DNA from: Massilia antarctica
GTDB taxonomy: Bacteria > Pseudomonadota > Gammaproteobacteria > Burkholderiales > Burkholderiaceae_D
Assembly: GCF_015689335.1 (NCBI RefSeq)
Contig: NZ_CP065053.1
Coordinates: forward strand, 1-64,000
Length of the DNA: 64,000 nucleotides
Direction of reading: 5' to 3'
This document shows, one piece after another, positions 37,260 to 46,873 of the stretch (positions within the stretch are counted from its first letter, which is position 1; every line of letters starts with the position of its first letter). Made by a program: the position numbers and the translations under genes. Below the pieces are notes generated by a model. That model was not told the DNA's origin. It saw only the letters and a list, made by a program, of their open reading frames with translations, and ran no database searches.

Positions 37260-37297
37260 TTGTATCTACATTGTAGATACAACATTGGAATAGTCAA
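37260..37297 (-). promoter_or_regulatory. mazEF promoter with palindromic operator
   Basis: On the minus strand: -35 TTGACT (37292-37297), 16-base spacer, -10 TACAAT (37270-37275). The -10 lies within a perfect inverted repeat with 11-base arms TTGTATCTACA and TGTAGATACAA around one central base (37260-37282). Next comes AGGAGG and the mazE ATG. Confidence 0.8.
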
Positions 37298-37383
37298 GTC
37301 TGCCTTTGGTGCACGAAAGCCGTCAACATCGACGCCGATCATCCGTGCATCCATGGGGCAGTGCGCGATCACGGGTGCCGTAT

Positions 37384-38532
37384 TCAGTTAGTCCAGTACA
37401 AATACCGCAGGAAGCCCATGCCGGTCTGCGACTTGCTGGCCTGTTCCGCCATTTGCGCCAGCGGCGAGACCGGATGCGCCTTGTCGATGCGCTGGCAATG
37501 GGCGGTCGGCAGCTTGGTATGGCGAAACCCGTACAAGGTACCGGCCGGCGGCGGTTGCAGATACACCCTGGCCACGTTCAAGCCACTGCCCTCGGGACAC
37601 AAGGGCGCCATCGCCGCCAGCATCCCGCTGCCACCCTGGGTGGCCGGCAGCAAGCTGCGGCCTTGCCACAGCGCCGACATTTCCTTGATCATCATGCCCC
37701 AGCTGGCGAAATCGGCCGCATCGAGCGGCAGCGGGAACACGCTGCTGGCCTGCCCGGGATGGCCGATCCACTCCTCGTCGTCATCGGTTTCGGCCAGCGC
37801 TTCCTGGCGCATCTTGCCTGAAATCAGAAAGCCATTGCCGATCAGCTGGTGCGCCGCCTTGAGCAAGGCTGGCCGCGCCAGGATCACGCCGTTGTAGTCC
37901 TTGGCCAAGTCGAAGGCGCGCACATTGGTCAGCAAGCCCTCGATGAAATGATGATACGACAGCGACCATAAAATATCGCTCTGGTCGACCCGGATCACGG
38001 CGCCGAGATTGTATTCGCGGTCGTAATATTCCTGATCGTTACTCGGACCACTGAAGCGGAACGCCTGGTGCCCGCGCTTGGGCAGGGCGAACAGGTATTT
38101 TTCCCACAGCTTGACCTGGCCGTCGCTGTCGAGGTCGAGCTCCCACTGCGCGGGTGCCAGGCGCAGCGACTTGCGCTTGCCAAGCTTGACCTGGGCCAGC
38201 AGCTTGCGCGTGGCGCCCAGTTCGGCGATCACGTAATCGATTTCCTTGGTCACCTCGACCAAGATGGCGTCGTTCGAGGTACGGTCTTTATGTATCCGCT
38301 CGAAGCCCTGCGTACCCCAGGTGACGATCTGGCGCACCAGTGCCGTGTCGCGGCAGATGACGGCGGCAATGCGCGCATCGTCATCCCTGGGCACGGCCCC
38401 CTTCGCCACCTCGCGGCAGGCGGCGGTGTAGCCGTCGGTGGTGGTGAAATCGGCAGCGCGCGCCGCCGGGACCGCCAGGACGCCGGCCAAGGCCAGCGCC
38501 CCGGCCAGGCGCGAAACAGGGGAAAGTCGCAT
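37384..38532 (-). CDS. Secreted protein of unknown function with an EF-hand-like loop
   Basis: 382 residues. Signal peptide MRLSPVSRLAGALALAGVLA...AARA. Near residue 135 the stretch DLDSDGQVKLWE fits a 12-residue EF-hand loop exactly (D1, D3, D5, G6, hydrophobic 8, E12), so calcium binding is plausible. Other segments (SDILWSLSYHHFIEGLLTNV, DLAKDYNGVILARPALLKAA) look alpha-helical. I recognise no named domain. It stands alone between mazEF and the divergent carbonic anhydrase gene. Confidence 0.75.
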   Translation of the reverse strand: MRLSPVSRLAGALALAGVLAVPAARAADFTTTDGYTAACREVAKGAVPRDDDARIAAVICRDTALVRQIVTWGTQGFERIHKDRTSNDAILVEVTKEIDYVIAELGATRKLLAQVKLGKRKSLRLAPAQWELDLDSDGQVKLWEKYLFALPKRGHQAFRFSGPSNDQEYYDREYNLGAVIRVDQSDILWSLSYHHFIEGLLTNVRAFDLAKDYNGVILARPALLKAAHQLIGNGFLISGKMRQEALAETDDDEEWIGHPGQASSVFPLPLDAADFASWGMMIKEMSALWQGRSLLPATQGGSGMLAAMAPLCPEGSGLNVARVYLQPPPAGTLYGFRHTKLPTAHCQRIDKAHPVSPLAQMAEQASKSQTGMGFLRYLYWTN

Positions 38533-38721
38533 GATGCCTCCGCTATAAACGTGTCATAAAAGAAAGCTATCCTACGCGAAACAGGTAGTTTTGCGCCGCC
38601 CCGCCTTGTGATTAGAAGAAAGCCCCCAACCTTCCCGTGACGCGGCGGTGAATGGCCATGCCGCGTCGAAAGTGCCGGGGCGGCGTAAAATAGCGCCATT
38701 CCAACGCTTCCCGACACCAAA

Positions 38722-39246
38722 ATGGCTATCTACCAACTGGGCGAGCATGCGCCCGAGATTCACTCTTCCGCCTACGTCGCCGATTCCGCCAGCCTGATCG
38801 GCAAAGTGACCCTGGAGGCGAATACCTCGGTCTGGTCCGGCGCCACCCTGCGCGGCGATAACGAGCGCATCACGATCGGCGCCAACAGCAATGTGCAGGA
38901 AGGCACGGTCATGCACACCGACATGGGCTTTCCACTCACCATCGGCAGCAATGTGACGGTCGGCCACCAGGCCATGCTGCACGGCTGCACGGTGGGCGAC
39001 GGCTCGCTGATCGGCATCCAGGCCGTGATCCTGAACGGCGCCAGGATCGGCAAGGGTTGCCTGGTCGGCGCCGGTGCGCTGGTGACCGAAGGAAAAGAAT
39101 TCCCTGACCACTCGCTCATCATCGGCGCCCCGGCCAAGGCCGTGCGCACCCTGAGCGCGGAAGACATCGCGCGTCTCGAAGGCAGCGCCGCCAGCTATGT
39201 GGCACGCGGCCAGCTATTCAAGACGCAACTGAAAAAGATTGGATAA
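38722..39246 (+). CDS. Gamma-class carbonic anhydrase family protein
   Basis: 174 residues forming a left-handed beta-helix of hexapeptide repeats ([20 protein letters not shown]). Zinc ligands fit His in VMHTDMG, VGHQAML and LHGCTVG. The family includes YrdA and CaiE; catalytic activity varies, so the label is structural. hslO follows after 3 bases, so they share a message. Confidence 0.9.
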   Translation: MAIYQLGEHAPEIHSSAYVADSASLIGKVTLEANTSVWSGATLRGDNERITIGANSNVQEGTVMHTDMGFPLTIGSNVTVGHQAMLHGCTVGDGSLIGIQAVILNGARIGKGCLVGAGALVTEGKEFPDHSLIIGAPAKAVRTLSAEDIARLEGSAASYVARGQLFKTQLKKIG

Positions 39247-39249
39247 ACA

Positions 39250-40206
39250 ATGACTACAGAAAATAACAACGATACCCTGCAAAAATTCATCTTCGACAAT
39301 GCCGCCGTGCGCGGCGAGTTCGTCGAAATCTCCAGCACCTGGGGCGAGATCCAGCAACGCCACAGCTATCCGCCGGCCGTCAAGAAGGTGCTCGGCGAAA
39401 TGGTGGCGGCGGCGGCCCTGCTGTCGGCCAACCTCAAGTTCAACGGCGCCATCGTCATGCAAATCCACGGCGACGGGCCGGTGCGCCTGCTGGTGGTCGA
39501 ATGCGATTCCGACCTGCGCATGCGCGCCACCGCCAAGCTGGCGGAAGGCGTGACGGTGGCCGACGACACGAGCCTGACCGACCTGCTCAACGCGGGCGGC
39601 AAGGCGCGCTTCGTCATCACGCTCGACCCGACTGACAAGATGCCCGGCCAGCAGCCCTACCAGGGCATCGTGCCGCTCGATGGCGACGACATGGCGACCG
39701 TCATCGAAAACTACATGCTGCGTTCCGAGCAGCTCGACACGCGCCTGTGGCTGGCGGCCGACGATGGCGTCTCGCGCGGCCTGCTGCTGCAAAAGCTGCC
39801 GCGCCACAGCGGCAAGGATGACCAGATCAAGCAAAGCAGCGAAGCCGACGAGCTGGAAACCTGGAACCGCGCCGTCATGCTGGCCTCGACCCTGAAGCAG
39901 GAAGAGCTGCTCTCGACCGACATCCAGACCTTGATGAACCGCCTGTTCTGGGAAGAGACGATCCGCGTGTTCGAGCCGGCCCACCCCCGCTTCCACTGCA
40001 GCTGCACGCGCGAAAAAGTCGGCAACATGCTCAAGATGCTGGGCCGCGAGGAAGTCGACGGCGCCCTCGATGAGCTGGGCCAGCTGGCGATCGACTGCGA
40101 TTTCTGCGGCAAGCACTACTCCTTCGACAAGGTCGATTGCGCGCAGCTGTTCGTGGACGGCACGCCGGTCGAAGTGCTGCTTCCCGCCAGCGACGTGAAG
40201 CACTGA
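39250..40206 (+). CDS. hslO: Redox-regulated chaperone Hsp33
   Basis: 318 residues. The C-terminal zinc switch is present: CSCTREK (about 250) and CDFCGKHYSF (about 283), the CxC...CxxC pattern that forms disulfides under oxidation and turns on holdase activity. N-terminal FIFDNAAVRGEFVEISSTW is typical. The thioesterase gene starts just after the stop. Confidence 0.96.
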   Translation: MTTENNNDTLQKFIFDNAAVRGEFVEISSTWGEIQQRHSYPPAVKKVLGEMVAAAALLSANLKFNGAIVMQIHGDGPVRLLVVECDSDLRMRATAKLAEGVTVADDTSLTDLLNAGGKARFVITLDPTDKMPGQQPYQGIVPLDGDDMATVIENYMLRSEQLDTRLWLAADDGVSRGLLLQKLPRHSGKDDQIKQSSEADELETWNRAVMLASTLKQEELLSTDIQTLMNRLFWEETIRVFEPAHPRFHCSCTREKVGNMLKMLGREEVDGALDELGQLAIDCDFCGKHYSFDKVDCAQLFVDGTPVEVLLPASDVKH

Positions 40207-40207
40207 C

Positions 40208-40642
40208 ATGCGCGAGTCGCCCCGCTCCGCCTTCCCGCATTTTCTGGCCATTCCCACGCGCTGGATGGACAACGACGCCTACCAGCACGTCAACAACGTC
40301 GTCTACTACAGCTTTTTCGACACCGCCGTGAACCAGTTCCTGATCGCGCGCGGCGTGCTCGATATCCACGCCGACGCCGTGGTCGGGCTGGTGGTCGACA
40401 CGGGCTGCACGTACTTTCGCTCGATCGCCTTTCCCGACACGGTGCACGTGGGCATGCGCGTGACCAGGCTGGGCAACTCCAGCGTGCGCTACGAGCTGGC
40501 GCTGTACCGCAACGATGAAGCGCTGCCCGCGGCGGCCGGGCATTTTGTCCATGTCTACGTCGAGCGCGCGAGCAACCGTTCGGTCCCCGTTCCCGACGCC
40601 GTGCGCGCCGTGCTGGCCACCATCGCCAGCGCGGCGGCGTAA
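40208..40642 (+). CDS. Acyl-CoA thioesterase, 4HBT hotdog fold
   Basis: 144 residues. The signature TRWMDNDAYQHVNNVVYYSF holds the catalytic Asp and the YxHVNN motif of 4-hydroxybenzoyl-CoA thioesterase-like enzymes. It likely hydrolyses a small or medium acyl-CoA; the exact substrate is unknown. It starts one base after the hslO stop and is followed after 6 bases by a GNAT gene. Confidence 0.9.
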   Translation: MRESPRSAFPHFLAIPTRWMDNDAYQHVNNVVYYSFFDTAVNQFLIARGVLDIHADAVVGLVVDTGCTYFRSIAFPDTVHVGMRVTRLGNSSVRYELALYRNDEALPAAAGHFVHVYVERASNRSVPVPDAVRAVLATIASAAA

Positions 40643-40648
40643 GCCGGC

Positions 40649-41182
40649 ATGCAGGCCCTGCCCGCCCCCGGCATACGCACCCTGGCGCACGGCGACGCCG
40701 GCGCCCTGCTGGCGTTTGAACTGGCCAACCGCGCCTGGTTCGAGCGCCACGTCGAAGCGCGCGACCCGGCGTTCTATTCGCCCGACGGCGTGGCGCGGCA
40801 TATCGCCCACTATCTGGACGGGCATGCGGCCGGCACCTGGCATCCTTGCGTGCTGCTCGACGGCGAAGGCCGGATCGTCGGCCGCGCCAATCTGAAGGAC
40901 ATCGACAGGATCAAGGGTTCGGCCGAAGTGGGTTACCGCATCGCGCATGACCAGACAGGCAAGGGCCTGGCCACGTTCGCCCTGCAGCACCTGATCGGGC
41001 TGGCCCGCTCGAGCTGGCAACTGAACGAGCTGCGCGCCAAAGTCACTCTCGCCAACCAGGGGTCGGCGGCGGTGCTGCACAAATGCGGCTTCGTCCACGC
41101 GGGCGACCTGACGCGCCTGGCCACGGTCGACAAGGCCAGGGTCGACGGCGCCGTGTACCTGCTGGACCTGACGCCGGCCTGA
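40649..41182 (+). CDS. GNAT-family N-acetyltransferase
   Basis: 177 residues. Acetyl-CoA-binding region reads EVGYRIAHDQTGKGLATFAL (Q/RxxGxG/A-type loop TGKGLA) followed by LNELRAKVTLANQGSAAVLH and KCGFVHAG, as in RimJ-like acetyltransferases. The acceptor is unknown. It is the last gene of the plus-strand group starting with the carbonic anhydrase. Confidence 0.88.
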   Translation: MQALPAPGIRTLAHGDAGALLAFELANRAWFERHVEARDPAFYSPDGVARHIAHYLDGHAAGTWHPCVLLDGEGRIVGRANLKDIDRIKGSAEVGYRIAHDQTGKGLATFALQHLIGLARSSWQLNELRAKVTLANQGSAAVLHKCGFVHAGDLTRLATVDKARVDGAVYLLDLTPA

Positions 41183-41300
41183 CGCCACTATCCTGGCAGC
41201 GAATAGGCAAGGCCTGTCGATAACATGTGGGCGGCGATGCTCTGTCCCTGCTCAATCTGACGCGGCGGCACCGCATCGTCATATCACGGACTTCTTGCAC

Positions 41301-41489
41301 TCACTTTGGCGCCCGCTGTTCGGGTGCGCTGCTGCCTTTTTTTCGTTTTAGCGTCACTGCAAACGAGATGCTGTTAAATAAAATAAGGTATCCGAGCAGC
41401 TTGTCCATGCCGTCGCGTCCATGTCCCGAAATGGACCAAGCCACCACGGCGCCCAGGCTCCCCATGAACAGGATTTTTAAGATTTTCAC
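41301..41489 (-). CDS. Small two-helix membrane protein
   Basis: 62 residues if started at GTG 41489 (MKILKILFMGSLGAVVAWSI), which has GGAGG 9 bases upstream; a longer frame from 41540 would bury that site. Two hydrophobic segments (about 3-18 and 32-46) are joined by a polar loop (SGHGRDGMDK) and end in a basic tail (KRKKGSS). The GGAGG pairs with an upstream CCTCC across six T, so the ribosome-binding site may be hidden in a hairpin. No family recognised. Confidence 0.55.
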   Translation of the reverse strand: MKILKILFMGSLGAVVAWSISGHGRDGMDKLLGYLILFNSISFAVTLKRKKGSSAPEQRAPK

Positions 41490-41497
41490 GTATTTTG

Positions 41498-41515
41498 TCC
41501 TCCAAAAAAGGAGGA
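41498..41515 (-). promoter_or_regulatory. Hairpin covering the ribosome-binding site of the small membrane protein
   Basis: In the RNA sense TCCTCC-TTTTTT-GGAGGA forms a perfect 6-base stem with a 6-base loop. The 3' arm is the Shine-Dalgarno sequence of the GTG start at 41489, so translation could be controlled by melting this stem. Confidence 0.45.
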
Positions 41516-41540
41516 GCATGGACCCACCGGTGCAATCCAT

Positions 41541-41966
41541 GGACCTCCCCTGTACTTCTTTTGCGGCGCGCTGCGACAGCCTGTGTGCAGCTCGAGATTG
41601 CCTCCATCGCTAGCGAGTTTAGTCATGCAACATTGCAGCGACCAAGCCATTCTTTCACAAAAAAACAGGATTTTGCGAGTTTTCCGCCCGCTTCCATTGA
41701 CATCGATCAGGGGTGCAATCGCGGGGAAGAATCGCTACCCGGACCACGCAAACCGGGCGCGTTGCCCTCGCCAGTTGCTGTTGACCGGCATGCTGACGAC
41801 GACGGCGGCGAAGCCGGCCAGCCGCGGCCCGATCCGGCGCGCTGGCGCCGCTGTGGGCATCGACACCGCAAAACAATGCGCGAAGACGCGCCGCAAAGTG
41901 AATGAGTCGCGTCGGGCCAACTTCGATGGAATGTGGCCCTCATCATGCCACAAGCCGGCGTGCGCC
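41541..41966. other. Gene-free stretch before the aldo/keto reductase
   Basis: About 425 bases with short frames on both strands, none with a ribosome-binding site, conserved motif or consistent codon pattern. It may hold decayed coding sequence, but I cannot name a parent gene. Confidence 0.4.
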
Positions 41967-42968
<1,002 letters not shown>

Positions 42969-43049
42969 AGCAAACTCCTCGTGTCGTCAATCGAGCGGCC
43001 AGTATGGGCGGCTTCGATGGATTCGATAAGGTGCCTCGCCCTGCATGCA

Positions 43050-43598
43050 CTACTGAGAAAAACTCATCAATTCAGGCGCCACCTGCATCAAACCGATACC
43101 TGCGCCGGGTACCTTAGTGCCCAGCGCGTAATCGAGCGCATAGAAGTGCTTGCCGTCGAGGACCGTGAGCGCAAGGCTGCCGGTGATGCCGCTTAACTCC
43201 TCCGTGCCCGAATCGGGCACGATCGTGATGGTCGCCTGGCTGGTCCCGCCCTGCATCGTGCCCGCATGCTGCAGAACGAAACTGCCCTTGCGGCCCGCCA
43301 GGGTCCCGCTGACCCTCTCGATGGCGACATAGGCGGCCGAGCCCCGGGTGTCGCTCACCGCCGTCAGCATGCTGCCCTTGCCGCTGGCCGCCAGTTCGCC
43401 GGCGTACTGTTTGTCGAGCGCCATGCGGCCGATGGCGATACGGCCTTCCTTCTCGGGAGCGCCGGCGGGTATGATCGCTATCTCGAACGGCCCGCTGGCG
43501 CGTAGCATGGGCGGTGCTGCCGGCGGCGTTTGCGCGGCGGCCGGTTGCAAAAAGGCGAGCAGGGAGAGCGCGACGGCGCTAAAACGGAACATTGACAT
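43050..43598 (-). CDS. Secreted DUF3224-family protein
   Basis: 182 residues from ATG at 43598 (MSMFRFSAVALSLLAFLQPA) with a signal peptide. The core is a beta-rich domain with GKGSMLTAVSDTRGSAAYVA, ERVSGTLAGRKGSFVLQHAG and IVPDSGTEELSGITGSLALT, the pattern of DUF3224 (allene-oxide-cyclase-like barrel). Function unknown. It is divergent from an AraC-type regulator 91 bases away, which may control it. Confidence 0.85.
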   Translation of the reverse strand: MSMFRFSAVALSLLAFLQPAAAQTPPAAPPMLRASGPFEIAIIPAGAPEKEGRIAIGRMALDKQYAGELAASGKGSMLTAVSDTRGSAAYVAIERVSGTLAGRKGSFVLQHAGTMQGGTSQATITIVPDSGTEELSGITGSLALTVLDGKHFYALDYALGTKVPGAGIGLMQVAPELMSFSQ

Positions 43599-43689
43599 GG
43601 CAGGCTTTCGATTCAAGGATGGGCGGCGCCGCGTTGAAACGCGGACGCTCGCGGGAACCTCCACACTAAGCGCAAGGACGAAAAACATC

Positions 43690-44520
43690 TTGGATAAACC
43701 CGACACTGCGCCCGCAACGCCGAAAGGCATCGTCGATCCGCTCGGCATGGCGCGCCGCATCCGCCTGGCCACCTACCCGCCATCGGCACCGCTGGCGCGC
43801 TTCGTCGACTACGTCTGGATCGTCGAATGGAACATGGGGGAGCGCGCGCCCGAAATCCAGCGCGTGCTGCCGTATCCGAATGCGCACCTGGTGTTCGACC
43901 GCGGCCGCACTGCCATCCACGGCGTGGTGCGCGGCGCGTTCGAGCGCAAGGTGGCGGGAGCGGGCCGCGTGCTCGGCGTGCGCTTCAAGCCGGGCGGGCT
44001 GCGTCCCTTTATCGCGCATCCCGTCTCGCGCCTGGCCGACCGCACCATGGCGGCGGACGAGGTGCTGCGCATCTCCAGCGCCGCCGCCGAACAGCGCGTG
44101 CTGGAGGGCGACAGCGATGCGGACATGGTCGGCGCGGCCGAAGCGATGCTGCTGGCCGTGCTGCCGGCGCCGGACCCGCGCGCGCTGCTGGCCGAACAAG
44201 CCGTCAACGCCGCCGCAGCCATCGACGGACCGGCCAGCGTGGCCGCCCTGTGCGCGCAGACGGGCATCGAAGAACGCGCGCTGCAAAGGCTGTTCAGCAA
44301 TTATGTGGGCGTATCGCCCAAGTGGGTAATCCAGCGCTACCGGCTGCAGGAAGCGAGCTGGCGCCTGGCCAGGCCCGCGCCGGTCGACCTGGCGGCCCTG
44401 GCCAGCCAGCTCGGTTTTTTCGACCAGGCCCATTTCACGCGCTACTTCACGAAGCTGGTGGGCACGTCGCCGCTGGAATACTGGAAGTCGCAGCAGGAGC
44501 CGCGTCAAAGCAGCCCATAA
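43690..44520 (+). CDS. AraC-family transcriptional regulator
   Basis: 276 residues if started at TTG 43690; the segment GIVDPLGMARRIRLATYPPS is conserved in relatives, so the ATG at 43747 would cut it. The N-terminal sensing domain is of the DUF6597 type (DYVWIVEWNM, PNAHLVFDRG, GVRFKPGGLRPFI). The C-terminal AraC domain has two helix-turn-helix motifs (SVAALCAQTGIEERALQRLF and LAALASQLGFFDQAHFTRYF). The 3' end overlaps the convergent mepB-like gene by 16 bases. The inducer is unknown; the divergent DUF3224-AKR pair is a likely target. Confidence 0.88.
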   Translation: MDKPDTAPATPKGIVDPLGMARRIRLATYPPSAPLARFVDYVWIVEWNMGERAPEIQRVLPYPNAHLVFDRGRTAIHGVVRGAFERKVAGAGRVLGVRFKPGGLRPFIAHPVSRLADRTMAADEVLRISSAAAEQRVLEGDSDADMVGAAEAMLLAVLPAPDPRALLAEQAVNAAAAIDGPASVAALCAQTGIEERALQRLFSNYVGVSPKWVIQRYRLQEASWRLARPAPVDLAALASQLGFFDQAHFTRYFTKLVGTSPLEYWKSQQEPRQSSP

Positions 44521-45011
44521 AGCCTGCGTACGGCGGCCGCGTCGGCGCCGTCAGGAAGAAAATATGCCAGCTGCCAGCGCTGCGTGGCGTGCGCCTGCTT
44601 GCTGGTCGTGAGCACCCACGGCGGATACACGCGGATGGCGCGCTTGCCGCCCTGCCCCGCGCGCGACACGATATCGCGCGCGGCCAGCACCGCTGCAGGA
44701 AAGACGAACTGCCCGATCTGGTCCCCCTGGCGGGTACTGACCACGAACAGGTCGACCGGGTCGGTCTCGTCGAACGGCTGGATCGGCCCGGAGCCGATGC
44801 GCTTCCACAAGGTGACGAACTGGCCCACCTTGGTCGGCGTGATTTTGGCGACGCGAAAACGCACCTGCAAGCCCTCGACCGCGAAACTGCTGGCCGCATA
44901 CTCGGCGCTTTCCGCTTCGTGCCGCGGCGCGGTCCAGGCCAGGCCGTGCGCGTCATACGCGCGCTGGAGCACCTGCAGGTCGGGATGGAACGGGGCTTCT
45001 TTGAGTGTCAT
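44505..45011 (-). CDS. MepB-family protein
   Basis: 168 residues from ATG at 45011 (MTLKEAPFHPDLQVLQRAYD). It matches MepB-type proteins: ESAEYAASSFAVEGLQVRFR, RVAKITPTKVGQFVTLWKRI, DLFVVSTRQGDQIGQFVFPA and RAIRVYPPWVLTTSKQAHAT. MepB was named from the staphylococcal mepRAB locus, but its function is not established. It stands alone, convergent with the AraC gene. Confidence 0.85.
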   Translation of the reverse strand: MTLKEAPFHPDLQVLQRAYDAHGLAWTAPRHEAESAEYAASSFAVEGLQVRFRVAKITPTKVGQFVTLWKRIGSGPIQPFDETDPVDLFVVSTRQGDQIGQFVFPAAVLAARDIVSRAGQGGKRAIRVYPPWVLTTSKQAHATQRWQLAYFLPDGADAAAVRRLYGLL

Positions 45012-45085
45012 GGAGTTCAGGCGGCGCAGCCGTGGAGAAAGCGGGCATTGTAGCCGCCCGCCGCGCTGCGCGCCTGGCGCTGCGA

Positions 45086-45532
45086 TCACTGGTTCAACAG
45101 CACCTGCGTGATCAGGCCCGTGGCCACCGCCACCAGCAAGTAATCGCCATTGGCCTGCACCCAGTGCGAACCGCGCGGCGGAGCGCTCAGGCGGCGGCTG
45201 CGCCAGTCGCTGACCACGTAGCTGCTTGAGCGATACTGGTGCTCCAGATACGCGCCGCGGCGGAAGTGCTGGCGCCCGGACGGATGATGCTCGTAGGGCT
45301 GGTAGCCGCCGCGCGGGCTGTCGTATCGGTCGCCCCGGCGATCGTCGTAACGGTCGCGCTCATGGCGGTTATAGCGGTCATGGCGGTCGCTGCGCTGGTA
45401 GCCGTCATTGCGTTCATAGTGCTCGCTGCGCTGGTCAACCTCGCCCCGATAGTCGTGCGATTGAGCGAAAGCTGCGCTGCCGGTGCCCATGCAAACAGCC
45501 ATGAGGGCGATGATGAGGGCTTTCTTATGCAT
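45086..45532 (-). CDS. RcnB-family periplasmic protein
   Basis: 148 residues from ATG at 45532 (MHKKALIIALMAVCMGTGSA), signal peptide ending AFAQ. A low-complexity Arg/Asp/Tyr/His stretch (SDRHDRYNRHERDRYDDRRG) precedes the conserved YVVSDWRSRRLSAPPRGSHW and VQANGDYLLVAVATGLI, the RcnB signature. E. coli RcnB modulates nickel and cobalt export; the role here is inferred from the family only. Confidence 0.88.
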   Translation of the reverse strand: MHKKALIIALMAVCMGTGSAAFAQSHDYRGEVDQRSEHYERNDGYQRSDRHDRYNRHERDRYDDRRGDRYDSPRGGYQPYEHHPSGRQHFRRGAYLEHQYRSSSYVVSDWRSRRLSAPPRGSHWVQANGDYLLVAVATGLITQVLLNQ

Positions 45533-45814
45533 ATGAACTCCTGTCGTCGATACTGTCCGCAGCAATGTGGGCCGTCGGAGAATTGCCGCCGCTCCGGGGA
45601 CCAGGGCGGCAACTGCGTGTCGTCCATGCACCCATTACACCCCGATTCACCCCATGCAACCAGCATGGTCCGGTAAGAAGTGTTACGGAACGTGTCCGCA
45701 GGGCCGATCGCCGTTTATCCCCGCATAGCGCCGGTCGGCACCTTTTCCCGCGAATGGCCGCCGTTTCGCACAGAATGCGCTCATTCTCACCACCCCACCT
45801 GATGAAGGCACGAC

Positions 45815-46813
45815 ATGCAAAGCACCCTCCTGTTCTCTCTGGCCCTGATGGCATCGACCGGTGCGGCGGCCGCCACCGGCAGCCTGACCGAACCCCCGAT
45901 GGTCGTCATCAAGGGCGGCACGTTCGCGATGGGCGGCGCCACCCCGGGGCAGGACAAGGACTATCCGACCGACCAGCCGGTGCACGACGTGCGCGTGGCC
46001 GCATTCCAGATGGCGAAGTACGAAGTCACCGTCGGCCAGTTCCGCGAGTTTGTCGAGGCGACCGGCCACCAGACCCAGAAAGAATGCTGGAAATTCGCCA
46101 GCACCGAATGGGGCATGGACATGGGTCCGGGCGCCTGGAACACGCCGGCCTACGCGCCCACCGACTACCATCCGGTCATGTGCGTCACCTGGAAGGACGC
46201 CACCGCCTACGCCGCCTGGCTGTCGGCCAAGACCGGCAAGCCATACCGCCTGCCCTCGGAAGCGGAATGGGAATACGCCGCGCGTGCCGGCAGCAAGACC
46301 GATTATCCCTTCGGCGATGACGCCAGCCAGGTATGCCGCCATGCGAACATCCGCGATATCTCGGGCAGCAAGGCGATTGCCGCGATCATCCGCCGCGCCG
46401 GAAAAAAACCCGCCGTCTGCGACGACGGCGCCGAGTTCACCAGCGTGGTCGGCATGTACGAGCCGAACGCCTTCGGCTTGTACGACATGATCGGCAATGT
46501 CGGCGAGTACGTGGCCGACTGCGAGCACCTTAACTACGAAGGCGCGCCGGCGGATGGCTCGGCATGGACCACCGACTGCCACAGGCCCGCGTCGCCCATG
46601 AAGATGCACCGCGGCGGCAGTTACTCCTCGCGCGACGCGCGCACGGTGGTGCGCGGACACGCCGGAGACGAGAACGCGAGCAGCATCGGCGAAGGCTTCC
46701 GCCTTGCGCTGGGCGGACCGGTGCAAGCGCAGGGACCGGCGGTTGCGCGCTTCGAAGCGCAACTGGCCACGGCCCGCACGGCCGAACGCGCGCGGCGCAA
46801 CACGGCCAAATAA
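45815..46813 (+). CDS. Secreted SUMF1/formylglycine-generating-enzyme-like protein
   Basis: 332 residues with a signal peptide (MQSTLLFSLALMASTGAAAA). The SUMF1 fold is clear: GGTFAMGGATPGQDKDYPTD, KYEVTVGQFREFVEATGHQT, HPVMCVTWKDATAYAAWLSA, YRLPSEAEWEYAARAG, GLYDMIGNVGEYVADC and MHRGGSYSSRDARTVVRGHA. It is not clear that it is a true sulfatase-modifying enzyme; many bacterial relatives bind or modify other substrates. It is followed after about 60 bases by a histidine-kinase gene. Confidence 0.9.
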   Translation: MQSTLLFSLALMASTGAAAATGSLTEPPMVVIKGGTFAMGGATPGQDKDYPTDQPVHDVRVAAFQMAKYEVTVGQFREFVEATGHQTQKECWKFASTEWGMDMGPGAWNTPAYAPTDYHPVMCVTWKDATAYAAWLSAKTGKPYRLPSEAEWEYAARAGSKTDYPFGDDASQVCRHANIRDISGSKAIAAIIRRAGKKPAVCDDGAEFTSVVGMYEPNAFGLYDMIGNVGEYVADCEHLNYEGAPADGSAWTTDCHRPASPMKMHRGGSYSSRDARTVVRGHAGDENASSIGEGFRLALGGPVQAQGPAVARFEAQLATARTAERARRNTAK

Positions 46814-46873
46814 GCCGGCCACGCCACCTTGCTAGAATGCGGTCTCCGCTCACTCACGCGATAACCCGACCGC

